This document shows positions 13,015 through 24,882 of a stretch of DNA of 64,000 nucleotides, in pieces. Origin of the DNA: Mytilus trossulus (lineage: Eukaryota; Mollusca; Bivalvia; Mytilida; Mytilidae); NCBI RefSeq assembly GCF_036588685.1, contig NC_086375.1, positions 45,725,270 to 45,789,269 of the forward strand, in the 5' to 3' direction. Each line of letters starts with the position of its first letter. The stretch's first letter is position 1. The notes under the pieces are model-generated. The model saw nothing but the letters and a program-made list of their open reading frames with translations. It was not told the DNA's origin and did no database searches. Made by a program: the position numbers and the translations under genes.

Positions 13015-13160
13015 CAGTGGCGAATCCAGAAATTTTCTAAAGTGGGAGCCCACTGACTGACCTAAGAGGGGGCCCGCTCCAGTCACGATTCAGTGATTCC
13101 CTATATAAGCAACCAAATTTTTTCTCCAAAAGCAGGCCCCCCCCCCTAAATCCACCTCTG
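13015..13160. mobile_element. Small hAT-type element (CAGTGGCG termini)
   Basis: It starts CAGTGGCGAATCCAG and ends in the imperfect complement TAAATCCACCTCTG. CAG..CTG ends of this kind are typical of nonautonomous hAT elements. It lies directly in the tail of the preceding LINE remnant. An 8-bp target duplication is not clear. Confidence 0.6.
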
Positions 13161-13182
13161 ATATCAACCTCTAGATGTCTTT

Positions 13183-13282
13183 CAATTACATTCAGTTTAG
13201 TGTGGGTTGATGTTTGATTGTTGTACATGTTACAATTACATTCAGTTTAGTGTGGGTTGATGTTTGATTGTTGTACATGTTA
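13183..13282. repeat. 50-bp exact tandem duplication
   Basis: Units 13183-13232 and 13233-13282 are almost identical (CAATTACATTCAGTTTAGTG and onward to TGTTGTACATGTTA). The identity points to a recent event. Confidence 0.9.
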
Positions 13283-13979
13283 CAATGAGCAAAGCCCATA
13301 CCGCAGTCAGCTATAAAAGGCCCTGATAAGACAATGTAAAACAATTCAAACGAGAAATCTAACATGTCTGTTTAAGGTTACATCATCAAAATATGTAGGG
13401 TAGGTAGGTAGGTCGGTATTTTCTTTTTATTATTTTGTCCATTTTATTTTTTGTGCCATGATTTTGAATTGTGTGGTCCGAGTTGTCCATGGGGCGAGAG
13501 TTCCCCTATTTATAATGATTGGATTATTTCTTACGACGGCAATAAAATGGCTTAGGGTGGGTGCTCAAAATAGGATCGGTCAGGTACCCATAATCAAACA
13601 TATATTTTTTTGGCCTTACCGAGAGCACCATTGAAATATATACAAATCACGGATCGGATACGCATCAACTATGTAAGACCTAATTTCAACACCCCTAAAC
13701 AGTGAATATTTTTATCGCAAACAGTAGAATTTTATTACATAATGTGAAATGTGTGCCTTCGCGGCCTTCAGTTTTGATTTTAGACTAGAGAAGAGACTAA
13801 ATGCGTACAAACCTGATGTCAAATGAAGATATACGGAATTTAAATAACGTTGATCCTTTAAATGTATGAAAAACAAAAATATATGGCAATTGTTCACATA
13901 AAATAGATAGTAAAATTTTCCAGATGAACGTCCATTAAAATTATTAAAGTCTCTGATGAATATTTCCCGCGCAAATGTC
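13283..13979. other. No gene; short repeat fragment
   Basis: 13285-13360 (GAGCAAAGCCCATACCGCAG) is the reverse-complement start of the dispersed repeat family seen at 30480-30590. GGTA repeats lie at 13398-13415. The 93-codon minus-strand frame at 13712-13993 has no recognisable product. Confidence 0.4.
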
Positions 13980-14780
13980 ATGGAATAGACCAAACGAATT
14001 TTAGGTGTGTGTTGTCATTAAAAAATTCGGGTCAATGAACACAGTTAGATTAAATATATAAATATGTTAACTATATTTATATTAGTTTTTCAGAAAAGTG
14101 ACTTTACCAGATTTTTTTTTGTGGCAAACAACGGTAAATAGCCTATATCATCTTGACATGACATATGAAAACCCCTTAAGCATAATGGTGTGTGTATGGA
14201 ATAGTCCATGGAATTGTCCAAACCGATACAGGTGAAATACGTAGAATAATATTGCTGTGTCTATTGTGGACACAGCGATAAAATCAGATTTAAGATCCTT
14301 ATGAGCCCGTAGTAAGTAAAAAAAACTGTAAAAAGCCTTATTAAATAAAATTTGCTCGATTAACCTTGAAGTGAAGACTAATAAAAATTTGCATGTATAG
14401 TGAACCCCCTAAATAAAATAATACTGTGTTCTAGACCACTTCCCCTTTCGGTGATCTACAGAAATGATTTTTTACTATATAGTATGTTAACTACTTTCTG
14501 GTATGGGCCCGAATTAGTAGTGTTACACCTATAATAAACAATTGATCCATAATCATTCAAGAACTGTAAAAGTTGTTTTGATTCAAGTCAACAAGTACAG
14601 CTGTTTGCTGCATTGTATCGTCTAAGTACAGTAAACAATTAGTTTGTTACTCCGTCGGGATTTTTGAAAGCTTCAAAGCTGACATATATAACGTAAAGTA
14701 TGGTGTTAAGTATGGTTTGATGAATATCGTATATGTATATTAATCGTGAAATTCGTTGTGATAAATCCGACATGTGAAAG
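13980..14780. repeat. 3.8-kb block, distant copy D
   Basis: The stretch 14583-14735 (TCAAGTCAACAAGTACAGCT, then AAGCTTCAAAGCTGACAT) follows the same order as 275-470. Later stretches (17515-17620) match copy A downstream (3000-3140), so the homology is colinear although interrupted. Confidence 0.45.
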
Positions 14781-15222
14781 ACACAGAGGTATAAACAAAA
14801 TCTTTAATGTATAAATTTTCAAAAAGACTATAGTTTTATTGTTGCCAGAGAAATAAATATTTTTTCATTGTCATAATGCCACACATCGTCTATTGATACA
14901 ATTGCAAATGACTTTTTTTTTATATAGATCCAGTAATGATATCGTTTTTTTAAATTTAAAGAACAAAGTAAAAGATGGAGAGTATCTATAATACCTGTCA
15001 TTTTATCGAATTACCAAACAAATTGATGTCATTGCCAATGTATTTTCCAATATATCTCAATTTAAACTTTTCAATACAAATAAAATAATGTTGCAAAATA
15101 ATTGTCTATTAAATAGTTCTTTTTGCACTTAATTTAACTTAACTGGTGTAAATAAAATTGTTACTGATGGATGCATCTCGAAGAGTCATTTAACGTTTCA
15201 TTTATAACATGAAGAAATAATA
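14781..15222. other. No recognisable feature
   Basis: AT-rich sequence with nothing supported. Confidence 0.35.
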
Positions 15223-15952
15223 AAGGAGTAGGTCGGGTAAGGGCCGATTTTGGCCTCAAATTTCAGGTTCATCTAACAAAAGTTTTCGGACACTATTTAA
15301 ACAATTAAGTGTCTATTTCAATGGATTCGATTACTGTATGTGAAAAGTAAAATCACAAAAATACTGAACTCAGAGGAAAATCAATTTGGAAAGTCCATAA
15401 TCACATGGCAAAATCAAAAAACAAAACGCATCAAAAACGAATGGACAAGAACTGTCATATTCCTGACTTGGTACAGGCATTTTCAAAGGAAAGATTTTAA
15501 CTGATTCAGTCATTAAAAACGCTCTGATTAAAGCTTAAATATGAAAAATCTATTAAATATGCCAAAAAACGTCATTTTTCAGATAGTTTATGTCACAGAT
15601 GAAAGTGGCCGCAATCGTGTCCATCCTCAACCTTTATATATGTTTTGTATTATCATCAAATACAACTTACATTTCAATATTATGAATGAACACGAATGAC
15701 ACCACTTTCATTTAAGACGGAAACCATCTAAAATTTAACCAAAATGCTACAATTTGGCAGATTTCAGTAATTTAGCATGACTTTATGATGCTAGAACACA
15801 ATATATATGCATTGCATTGTCAAAAACAGCCCATATTTATGTAGCAGAAGCATTTTACTTTCCAAAATATAACTTAAAAATTACATTTTCACAATTTTCT
15901 GAAACTGCTATATTTTGAGGCCAAAAAGTGGTCTTACTGAACCTACTCCTTT
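15223..15952. mobile_element. Inverted-repeat element, AAAGGAGTAGG termini, interrupted
   Basis: It has the same termini and internal hairpin (15600-15630 with 15685-15715) as 5951-6534, but is diverged. About 140 bases at 15346-15488 (AAGTAAAATCACAAAAATAC and onward) are absent from the other copy and belong to another repeat family, also at 18950, 19195 and 27870-27965. Confidence 0.8.
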
Positions 15953-16369
15953 GTAAACAATGTCTTTTTTTTTGCACTGTTTGTACTGATCGTTACTTTG
16001 TTATCTATGATTATTTGCTATAATTGTACCGGTCTAAGGCATGATGGGTTGAACGCTAAATATCTTTATTTTATATTACTTAGTTTGATGCTTAATATAC
16101 TAGTACTCAGAATATTTTATCTCAGTTGTACTGAACATCAGATCAGAATACTTAGAAATAGCAAAAGACTAATGTTATTGACAAAAAATAGCATAACAAA
16201 GAACCACACATTCTGATTCCTGATAAAAGAAGTGTTTATAGGTTTAAAAGAGGTTTCGTGGAGCACAGACACTGCACGTTTTAGTAAGGGCACTATAATT
16301 TTTGATGATCTAAATATTTCCAATATTATTAATTGAAACACTCGTTTATGGTGTTTTTTTAAATTTCAA
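15953..16369. other. No supported gene; hydrophobic open frame
   Basis: The 72-codon plus-strand frame at 15998-16216 is leucine/isoleucine-rich, but its base composition equals its surroundings and no product is recognised. Confidence 0.3.
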
Positions 16370-16720
16370 TGTTAGCAGTTACGGGAATTGAATATCTCTA
16401 ATCAATTTTGAAAATTAAATCAAAATGTTGTATTGGTTTTTTAACAAAAATAATTCTTAAAATAGCGACAGAACGTAATTTTGATAGGTTCGAACCTAAC
16501 TTGAAATTGTGAATAACAATTTATATGTTCATTTGATTACTTGTTGGTTGCACGTGTACTGTGTTCCAATAATAAGTGTTATATTTCTTTTTGCTTCCAT
16601 CATAATTAACGAGTATGCAGACTGAACTTCACCTTTTGTCACAGCCGGCATATTGTATAAACATATTTACTTACGCTATATTGTAAAGAAACACTATAAT
16701 GTTCGATGTTTCGAATTTTT
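16370..16720. repeat. Direct repeat, copy 1
   Basis: Positions 16470-16700 match 18225-18455 in the same direction, with phrases AAGTGTTATATTTCTTTTTG and ATATTGTATAAACATATTTA in both, about 1.74 kb apart. Confidence 0.75.
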
Positions 16721-16904
16721 CCAAACATATTTTATTTAAATTCAATCTTGAATATGGCAGTTGTTGTACATACGTCTGATGTGTTTTAGCTTTTGAGTTT
16801 GCCATAATGGTCAAAGCACCTGATTACTGAGCTGATGATACTCTTAGTGACTCACACAATATCCTTATTTTTTTTGTTATACATGTAGTTATTAGATTAG
16901 AGAA

Positions 16905-17135
16905 TAGAAACAACGGGGAATGTGTCAAATAAACAACAAGCCAACGAAAGAGCACAAAACAACACAAGGCCTAATATGTGTCTTAAAACACCAAGAGAAT
17001 CCCTCACTCGGAAGTGGGCTTCTGTTGGACCTCGACAATAATGTATACAAGGTCTGCAAAATTCACGCCATACTAAACTCCGATACATACAATGAACCAA
17101 AATTTGGGAAAACGCAGACGACTAAAAACAGCTAG
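16905..17135 (-). mobile_element. Fragment of a dispersed element (also 61340-61455)
   Basis: ACCAAGAGAATCCCTCACTC and ATGTATACAAGGTCTG match, reversed, the GAATTTCTCGCTGCATTGAA region of 61390-61455. Diverged, with no intact frame. Confidence 0.45.
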
Positions 17136-18100
17136 AGGTCGCTGATTTGGAACTGGCGCAACAATGCAACATGGTTTCTTTAAAATCTCAACTTCTCAAC
17201 AAGATGTCTAGCCAAGTCTCATAAACAGACACAAAGCAAAAAGCACAGTAAAACTCAGTTTATAAGACATCTGCCTAACACACTGAATTATCTAGAAAAC
17301 AAATAAAAATGGCCAGTTTAGAACAGCAAAAGAGAGAATTTCCTACTGTGAAAACAAACAGTCATAATAGGTAAAAATGTCAAAAATAGGGGTACAGCAG
17401 TCAACATTGTGTAATTATCTTAATCTTAAAAACAAACATTGACCAAATAACACAAACACAATGACTAAGTTAAATTAACTTCTGTTTTTAATTATATTAT
17501 ATGTATTTTATCTATCGAATTATATAATTCTCCATTTTGATTCTTTTACATTTTATCAACTAGTATAAGATCACATGTTTGTTGGACGTGTTTTTTTGTA
17601 CCTTCCAGACTGAATTAAGTTAATAGAGAACTATTGAGCTGCTTCTGACTGTCATGTAAGTTAGCTCCGAAAATTCAAATACAATAGTAGTTTACAGATT
17701 TATAAATCTTTTAGGCCCACCGAGAAGACGGGACATATTCACCCATTCTGTTTCTCAAAAAAATAAATCCTTGTTGAAAATATGACATATAATTGGATAT
17801 CCTGGCTTTGTAGATTTACAATTTTTACAATTTACAGTTTACAATGTGTACTCTGAAATGGGGTACGACCATTAGTGTCCAGTAATCAGGAGTTCTGTGT
17901 TTAGATAAAATATCAATAATACGGGTTGGGTTTTATAAAATAAATTTTCTGTTAGATAATTGTGTAATACAAAGGCGATAGATACCAAAAGGGGCTTTCA
18001 AACTCATAGGTCGAAAAAAAACCGACAATGCAATGTCAAGAACATAATTCTACCATTATTCTGGAATTCATGATATCGATTCCATACAAAATTATGATAC
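17136..18100. other. No gene; short repeat fragments
   Basis: 17960-18040 (GATAGATACCAAAAGGGGCT, then CAAACTCATAGG) is a fragment of the family at 23600-23710 and 57735. 17515-17620 belongs to the duplicated block. Nothing coding seen. Confidence 0.4.
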
Positions 18101-18470
18101 CTAAACTGTTTAAAGCACCGTATGCTCATGTTTAAAATGTATTTCAGTGGTGCTCGAAATCATTCCTAAAATCACGTTACATAAAGGCAAAAATAACCAT
18201 AAATAACAACAAAACTAGCTACAGGATGTAATTTTGATAGGTGCGAACATAACTTTGAAATACAAAACTTTGAATAATAATTCACATATTGTTTGAATAC
18301 TTGTTAATAGCATGTGTACTGTGGTCCAAAAATAAGTGTTATATTTCTTTTTGCTTACATCATAATTAAAGATTATGCAGGCCGTACTTCACCTTTTGTC
18401 ACAGGCGTCATATTGTATAAACATATTTACTTACTCTAAATTGAAAAGACAACTTGTACAGAAAAATTCA
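18101..18470. repeat. Direct repeat, copy 2
   Basis: Second copy of the 16470-16700 segment. An ATG-led frame (MQAVLHLLSQ here, MQTELHLLSQ in copy 1) is open in both, but the changes between copies are all replacement changes, so coding is not supported. Confidence 0.7.
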
Positions 18471-18945
18471 ATTCACATTTTATCCACAAGCTAGTTTTTA
18501 TGATTAAGATGTTTTTAATTTTCCAATTAAATTTATTGGTATATTGAAATCATGACAGCAAGTAATGATTTACACTCTTTTTTTTTTCTTTAAAGACGTA
18601 ATTATTTGGAATTAAGGAGAATCAGTTTGTTCAAAATAACAAATAAAAACGGATTTGTTTTTCGAGAGCAAAAAACAACAAAATGCTGCAGTAAATTATT
18701 AATGTTTTGTTGATGTTTATTTAAAGCAAGTTTTTATGAAGATAAGCTGAGCACTATCCGTACAACAAACTGCACCTTGTTATATAATTTCTAACGAAAT
18801 ATACCGTTAATTTTGACTGATTTCTTGACTAAGCTCAAGAATTGACAATTATTGTATATTGAGAACTACGTCAAAAAAGATAATTTGAAATTTCATATTG
18901 TAAATTTTCTATTTCTGTGTTAAGAGATCCCCAACAGTTCCTCCA
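18471..18945. other. No recognisable feature
   Basis: AT-rich sequence with a T-run near 18575. Confidence 0.35.
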
Positions 18946-18949
18946 TGAA

Positions 18950-19400
18950 GAGTAAAATAACACAAGTACTGAACTCCGAGGAAAATTCAAAACGGAAAGT
19001 CCCTTATCAAATGGCAAAATCATTATCTCATATTGATACGATACTCGAGACGATACTCTCAAACTTTGCATTTTTTTTTTAATAAATGCCAGGCACATAA
19101 ATTCTGTTTCTGCTTCGAATTTGATCATTGCAGTTAAAGAATTTTCGATTTTAAATTATTTGAGACAATTACAGACAGAAACTTTTGAGTATCAAAAGTA
19201 AAATCACAAAAATACTGAACTCAGAGCAAAATATAATCGGAAAGTCTCTAATCACATGGCAAAATCAAATGACAAAACACATCATTTTCAAATTTATAAA
19301 ATGGTGGATTAAACCTGGTTGTATAGCGCTAAATCTCTCACCTTGGACGACAGTCTCATCCAATTCCGTTATACTTACAATGATGCGTGAACTAAACAGA
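18950..19400 (+). repeat. Two fragments of the ACTGAACTC dispersed repeat
   Basis: 18951-19025 and 19190-19400 both start GTAAAAT.ACA(A)AA.TACTGAACTC and include GGAAAGTC and CATGGCAAAATC. The second continues through AAACCTGGTTGTATAGCGCT, whose reverse complement is at 27785-27805. Confidence 0.65.
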
Positions 19401-20002
19401 CATAATAAATAGAATAGTCAGTCATCATCGTGTTACAACTTAAAGAAACAGTTTGGCGTTTCTGACGTCAGAAAATGTATATGCATCATATTTTGTCGTT
19501 CAATGCTTATACAGACAATTTTAAAATTTCACATGGGCAATGTTAGCATACAGGTTTAAAAAATCAAAAGTATGTAAGAATTAATTTTAGAAATAGACCG
19601 AGATTTAGAATAGTCCAAAAGTTCTATAGACTATTAATAAGAATCCACAAATGGTTCATTCCACTACGTGATTAAATAATTTTGACATTTGTGGTTCCAC
19701 GTATTTTCTAATTTATAATAGAAATATAACATAATGACATATTATCGAACAATAACATACTGGCAGGATCTTTTAAAGTACAGAGTCACGTTGTAAGAAC
19801 CAACGAAACACAAGTCGCATATACAAAACACACCAGCAAAAATGAAAGATAATACAAACTCATTACTACGGGTTGTCCATCAAATGTTTTTAAAAAAATG
19901 GACAATATCAGACTTCCATGAATGTCTAGTGATAAAATTGTTATTCCGGACACAATAGCTTTGCGGACGGAAACATCTTTTTTAGAGACTAGTAGTGATT
20001 AT
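19401..20002. other. No recognisable feature
   Basis: Nothing coding or repeated could be supported. Confidence 0.35.
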
Positions 20003-20582
20003 TTAAAGTCATAAGAAACGAGTGACCGGTGAAAAATAATGTTCTTCAAATTCTTAAACCAATGCATACAAACATCATAAACTTAGTCTTCTGTGCTCGA
20101 ATTTATCATTTTTTTCGTGTAAATTTCGTATAATCGTCAATTTTTTTTTCAATCGGTCAGTGTTGTTGTGAAAATATGGCAGGTAATTAAAGTTCGTGTT
20201 TTGAAGCCGAAGTTTAACGATTGTCACCTGTTTGTCAACAATTGACGAAAAATAAACAAAAAAGCATGGAAATTGAGCACGTGTTTAACATGTAAATTCA
20301 GATAATAGTTTATTTTAAGGACATCCATGCGTATTGTGGTCACCGGATTTTTACGAGATGGGTCACACTGAGGTCACCTTGCATACGGAAAATATATCGG
20401 GGGAATTGCTTGCTGGAAGGAAACAATTCAAATAAAGTAAACTTCTTCTAAATATGAATAAATTAAAGGATTTTCTTCAGAAAAAAGTATATGTACATTA
20501 GTTTTACAATGAAAACTATCCATTGAGTTATAAAAAACATATGCATTATTTTTTTTTGATTTGAGGTTTCTTATGACTTTAA
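20003..20582. mobile_element. Inverted-repeat element flanked by TTAA
   Basis: The 13-bp termini AGTCATAAGAAAC (20007) and GTTTCTTATGACT (ending 20578) are perfect complements, and TTAA flanks both sides. TTAA targets are typical of piggyBac-type elements. No transposase frame. Confidence 0.75.
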
Positions 20583-21219
20583 TTGTAAATAATACATACA
20601 AATGAAATAGTGACCTTGAGCATTGCCTTTAATTCATTTTTCATAAATTATCGATTTTTAATTGTATGGGTGATACCTTTTTGATAGGACTTGTAGTGAT
20701 TAATTGAAAATAATACATAAAGATCCCATAAAACCAATGTATTCAAAACAGTTTGAAATGAAACAGGATGTTTCTTAATCCAAATGTTTTCTGAAAAATG
20801 AACCTTTTGTGAAAGGGGAGGCAAAGCAAATTTAATCTTTGTCATAAGCTTGCATCAACATGTTAAATCAAAACTATAAGTGACACAAAAGAGCCGTTTA
20901 TGATTTTTCTCCTCATTAAATGATGTTCGTCTGTATTATTTAATTGTTTAATTCAACGTCATTCGGAATGTAGATTTTAGTCCATTCTGGGAATTAAACC
21001 TTTTCTCCCTATTCTATATTTTATGTCTACTTTAAATAATAATAAATAAGTGTTTATACTGAAGCATAATTCATTAATAACCTGAGCAAAACGACTGACA
21101 AATAAGCAACATTATATTCCCTATATTTAAATTATTAATTTTCAAATAGATAACAAAGGGGAAAATAGAAGAAGGGAAATTAAAAAACCTATAATTCGGA
21201 TCGTGATTTATTAAAACAG
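20583..21219. other. No recognisable feature
   Basis: AT-rich sequence; the 65-codon minus-strand frame at 20648-20845 is not recognised. Confidence 0.35.
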
Positions 21220-21500
21220 TTATTACCAATGTTATTTAAACTGATCGGGCGGAGCTCACGTTTTAATTTGCATAAGGACAGTCTATTTGAAGATGTGTGT
21301 GACAAGGATGATTACCGTTATAATCATTAGTGATTTCTAATCACCTATCAGTGTTATCAAAGTAATTTACAAATGAATAACTGGACATTTCATTAATGAG
21401 TTTATCCTAAAACACCTATTCATAGATGGACTGGTTTGTTATGAGCGAACTGGTGAAACTCCGCCCAGTCAAGTGAAATAAATTGAGTAATAACAATAGA
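21220..21500 (-). repeat. Dispersed repeat, inverted copy at 55018-55195
   Basis: CCGCCCAGTCAAGTGAAATA, GATGGACTGGTTTGTTATGA and TTCTAATCACCTATCAGTGT all recur as reverse complements at 55018-55195 in matching order. Confidence 0.8.
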
Positions 21501-21504
21501 TAAA

Positions 21505-21960
21505 GGCAACAGTAGTATACCGCTTTTTTATAGAGAGCCGTGGTGTAGTGGTTAGTGCATCGGACTACTAACACAAAGGTTCCTGGTTCGATTCTCGTTT
21601 GGGATGAAAATTTCAGGAACTCAATTTTCGGCTCTCCCTTAACACCATTTGCGAGTATGGTCTTGAGGAAACGATGATAGTCCGTCGGAAGGGGACGATA
21701 AATGGCTGACCCGTGTTAAGAGAGAGCCATATCTCTTGCACGTTAAAGACACCCTTGTAGATTTCGAAAAAGAGTAGGCTAATGCCGCTACAAGGCAGCA
21801 CGCGCACCCGCAAAGTGGAAAGGGATAAATATAAGTTGCAAAACTTGTTTCCCAATCCACTCTAAATAAATATGTTTAAACTGAACCGCTTTTCGAAATT
21901 CATAAATCGATAGAGAAAAAAAAACAAATCCGGGTTACAAATAGACCACTCCACCAAAGT
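21505..21960. repeat. Host repeat GTAGTATACCGCT split by a SINE
   Basis: GGCAACAGTAGTATACCGCT (left) and CATAAATCGATAG..AACAAATCCGGGTTAC (right) are the two sides of a repeat also seen at 54095-54230 and, reversed, at 59690-59825. The SINE at 21528-21884 interrupts it. Confidence 0.65.
21528..21884 (+). mobile_element. Full-length tRNA-derived SINE
   Basis: The tRNA-like head has an A-box-like TGGTGTAGTGGTTAGTGC and a B-box GGTTCGATTC. A conserved body (GACACCCTTGTAGATTTC, GCTAATGCCGCTACAAGGCA) and tail AATAAATATGTTTAAACT follow. Flanking ACCGCTTTT at 21519-21527 and 21885-21893 is the target duplication. A second copy is antisense in FBXO45 intron 2 and a truncated copy is at 40995-41152. 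Confidence 0.92.
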
Positions 21961-22899
21961 CGTGTATGAACTCTGGTTGAGAAAGAAGTGAATGGTAATA
22001 TTGCAAATGGTGGACCCAAAGCAGATGCTCATGATACTTTCATACGTAACGCTTTTATATGCTTACATTATACATACTTCGTAAGCAGAAGTATGATCCT
22101 TCAACTAAAAATGTTTTAACAGATAAAAATTGTCTCGCCATTTTATAATGAACTTTCCGTTTTGAATTTCCCTTGCAGCTCGTTTTTTTCTTATTTGTTT
22201 TCAAGTAAATTATAAGCTAGCATTATCTTTTAATTTCCCTGTCTGCTATTTTGCTATTTTATAAGCAGATACCCTGTCAAGGGAACCATAATTATAAATG
22301 CAAACCCTCGAATATCTTTTCACCTGAAAGATATAAAGCACAAATGCAGCTTGACAATTTTGAATCATTCCTTATGTTGTAAAAGTAAGCTCACTGTATA
22401 CCAGCATTGCTAATTTCTTCATACTTTATTTAGTTTTATAGTTCGTTTCTCTGTTGCATTGTCGTTTTGGTTTTTTCTTGCACTTCAGTGTTTCTGTTGT
22501 TTCGTTGTTTTCCTCTTATACTAGTAGTTTATGTTAATCGCTTAAGAAATAATTCCTTCGTGTCATGCTCTATGCTCATTTTAACATGGGTAGGCATTAT
22601 ATTTGTCGATATTTTACACTGAATACCTTAAAAATGTTTGGCCTTTCCCATTCCCTCCCCGATAAGTCTATGCATTACATTTCATATTTGATAAGTTTAA
22701 AAACTACGAGCAGAGTTAACATATGTTGTTTTATAAAAACATATAATAAAAGTTTATGCTAGCTGCTTTAATGTATACATTTTAAAGGATAACGATGGAA
22801 ATAACGTTAATACACACAGTAAGTTTGTGCGCATGTGGCAAACATATTTTTTATGCTCCTTAGAACACGGCTTTGTTTACAAAGCGTAATTAGGACGTC
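21961..22899. other. No gene; short repeat fragment
   Basis: 22440-22530 (GTTCGTTTCTCTGTTG, then TTTTCCTCTTATACTAG) is a diverged fragment of the family at 59680-59740. Nothing else recognised. Confidence 0.35.
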
Positions 22900-23245
22900 A
22901 TATTAGAATTTATGACATTCCAACAGCGGTATACTACTGTTGCCTTTATTTACTTTCAGATATATTGATGATGTCCTATCACTGAATAACCCATATTTCA
23001 GCCAATACTTGATCTTATATATCCCAGTGAATATGACTATTACTGATACTAGAAGGACTGCGTCATATCTTCAGACATTTTTTCACAATGCGATGTGTCT
23101 TTGTCTAAACTGACTAACACATGTTAGATATGGGGTTTATCATTTACGTCGTCTGGTCTTTTTAAGTACCGAACTTGAACTATTCCAGATTATGACTGTT
23201 TGGCTGTGTGTTAATTCGCATTGCTATAAGACATGTAATGGTATT
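22900..23245 (+). pseudogene. Reverse-transcriptase fragment with YIDD motif
   Basis: 22951-23085 reads RYIDDVLSLNNPYFSQYLIL, with YIDD at 22961-22972, then TDTRRTASYLQ after small gaps. It is the same family as 5230 and 62480. Frameshifted, with only about 100 codons left. Confidence 0.75.
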
Positions 23246-23590
23246 TGTTTATACAACATTCGTGTATTTAGTTATGATGTTGTATTTGTAATTCTGATTG
23301 GATATTGTTAAATGTCTTATCATTTGTAGTAATAATAATACTTTTTATTTTTAATTTTCAATTCGTATGTAAAAGTAAAGGTAATAAATCTCCCTTTTCA
23401 CTTATAAGATTCTAATATAAAGCAACTAAACGTACACGATTTATTTGTTTTACAGTTTGATTTAGAAGAAATACCCACATAGCTAGATAATAAAATTAAT
23501 TATCTATTTACTTTCACATATATTAAGTGTTGAAATTGTTATAAAAACATCTAATACCATAATTACAAACCTCATCTTGAACTTTGTCGT
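23246..23590. other. No recognisable feature
   Basis: AT-rich sequence with nothing supported. Confidence 0.35.
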
Positions 23591-23595
23591 TTTTT

Positions 23596-23712
23596 TAGAA
23601 AAGAGGGACGAAGATACCAGTGGGGCAGTCAAACTCATAAATCGAAAATAAACTGACAACGCCATGGCTAAAAATTAAAAGGACAAACAGACAAACAAAA
23701 GTTTGATAACTA
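23596..23712 (-). mobile_element. Dispersed repeat fragment (AACTGACAACGCCATGGC)
   Basis: It shares CAAACTCATAAATCGAAAAT and AACTGACAACGCCATGGCTA with 2010-2040. This is the 3' noncoding family associated with the reverse-transcriptase remnants. Confidence 0.55.
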
Positions 23713-23769
23713 TTAGCATGTCAAAATGTACTATTGTATTGTTTATTTGTGTATTTCTCTATCCTGAAT

Positions 23770-24880
23770 GTTCTTGCATTTATATGTACAGATGAACCAT
23801 GCCAGACAGACATGTACAGCTAACAATTCTTCTATACAACAAATATAGTTGACCTATTGCTTATAATTTAAGAAAAAATTACCAAAACTCAAAAATTTAA
23901 CACTAAGCAATGAACCGTTAAAATGAGGTCAAGGTCAAATAAAACCTATGCAACTGACATATAGATCCTAAAATATTTCCATACACCAAATATAATTGAC
24001 CTATTGCATTTATAGTACAATGTATTAGAAAAAAAGACAAAAACTTAAAAACTTAACTTTGATCACTGAAACATACAAATGAGGTCAAGGTCAGATGTCA
24101 CCTGCCAGCTAGATATGTACTCCTTACAATCATTCCATACACTGATATAGTAGACCTATTGCAAACAGTGTAAGAAAAAACAGACAGAAACACAACAACT
24201 CAACTATAACCACTGAGCCATGAAAATGAGGTCAAGGTCAGATGGTCCGAGTACACAGTTATTTCGTAGTGCATTTCTTTTAGACAATAAATGAAAACTT
24301 AAAAAATCCCACCTGCGCTTTCTCAATAATATTTTTACTGTGTGTTGTACTACTTTTGGGACAAATTATATCAAAACTTCATCAGCTCTAACTCAAAATA
24401 TTGACAATTTTATGTTGAGGGGGTCTTGAAATCTTTTGACAGCTTCCGAAGTGCTAATTTTTGACCTTTTTCAGCTAAACCTAATCACTACTTTACATTA
24501 ATATTTATGACCCAAATTTTTTTACAGTGTCATTTCACCCCCAACTTGCAATATGAGGCATAAAACATGGAGAAATAAATTTGGAAGGGGTAAAACAAAC
24601 ATTGGCAAGTAACGCACTGTCCACACTAAGGACTATATTCGTGGACAACTAAATCAAAGGACAATAACTGTGTACTCAGACCAGATGACACCTGCAAGTT
24701 GGACATGTACACCTTACAGTCCTTTCATACACCAAATATACTAGACCTATTGATTATAGTATCTGAGATATGTACTAAAACACCAAAACTAATTTTGTTC
24801 ACTGATCAATGAAATGAGGTTGAGGTCAAGTAAAAACTGTGTGACAGGGACGAGTACCTTGCAAGGTACACACATACCAA
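23770..24880 (-). mobile_element. Pearl-like element, decayed copy with nested insertion
   Basis: Tandem core units carry AAATGAGGTCAAGGTCA at 23921, 24070 and 24224 in the reverse orientation. The last units near 24810 include the ACCTTGCAAGGTAC stretch also at 60890. Element 24244-24682 is inserted in one unit. The terminal hairpin is missing. Confidence 0.75.
24244..24682. mobile_element. 439-bp inverted-repeat element, GGTCYGAGTACACAG termini
   Basis: The left end GGTCCGAGTACACAGTTATT and the complement of the right end differ at one base in 20. The flanking AGAT at 24240-24243 and 24683-24686 is a likely 4-bp target duplication. Removing the element restores the host unit phrase AGGTCAGATGACACCTG. 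No transposase frame. Confidence 0.9.
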
Positions 24881-24882
24881 AT

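Noticed and set aside
15998..16216. A hydrophobic small protein
   Set aside because: No homologue is recognised, composition equals the surroundings, and no upstream exon or conserved copy was found.
16470..18455. Duplicated short coding exon (MQTELHLLSQ / MQAVLHLLSQ)
   Set aside because: Differences between the copies are all replacement changes, with no sign of codon-level constraint. Conservation extends equally outside the frame.
21613..21860. Overlapping 73- and 80-codon frames on the minus strand
   Set aside because: They lie wholly inside the tRNA-derived SINE. The same frames recur in the intron 2 copy because the SINE is repeated, not because they are genes.
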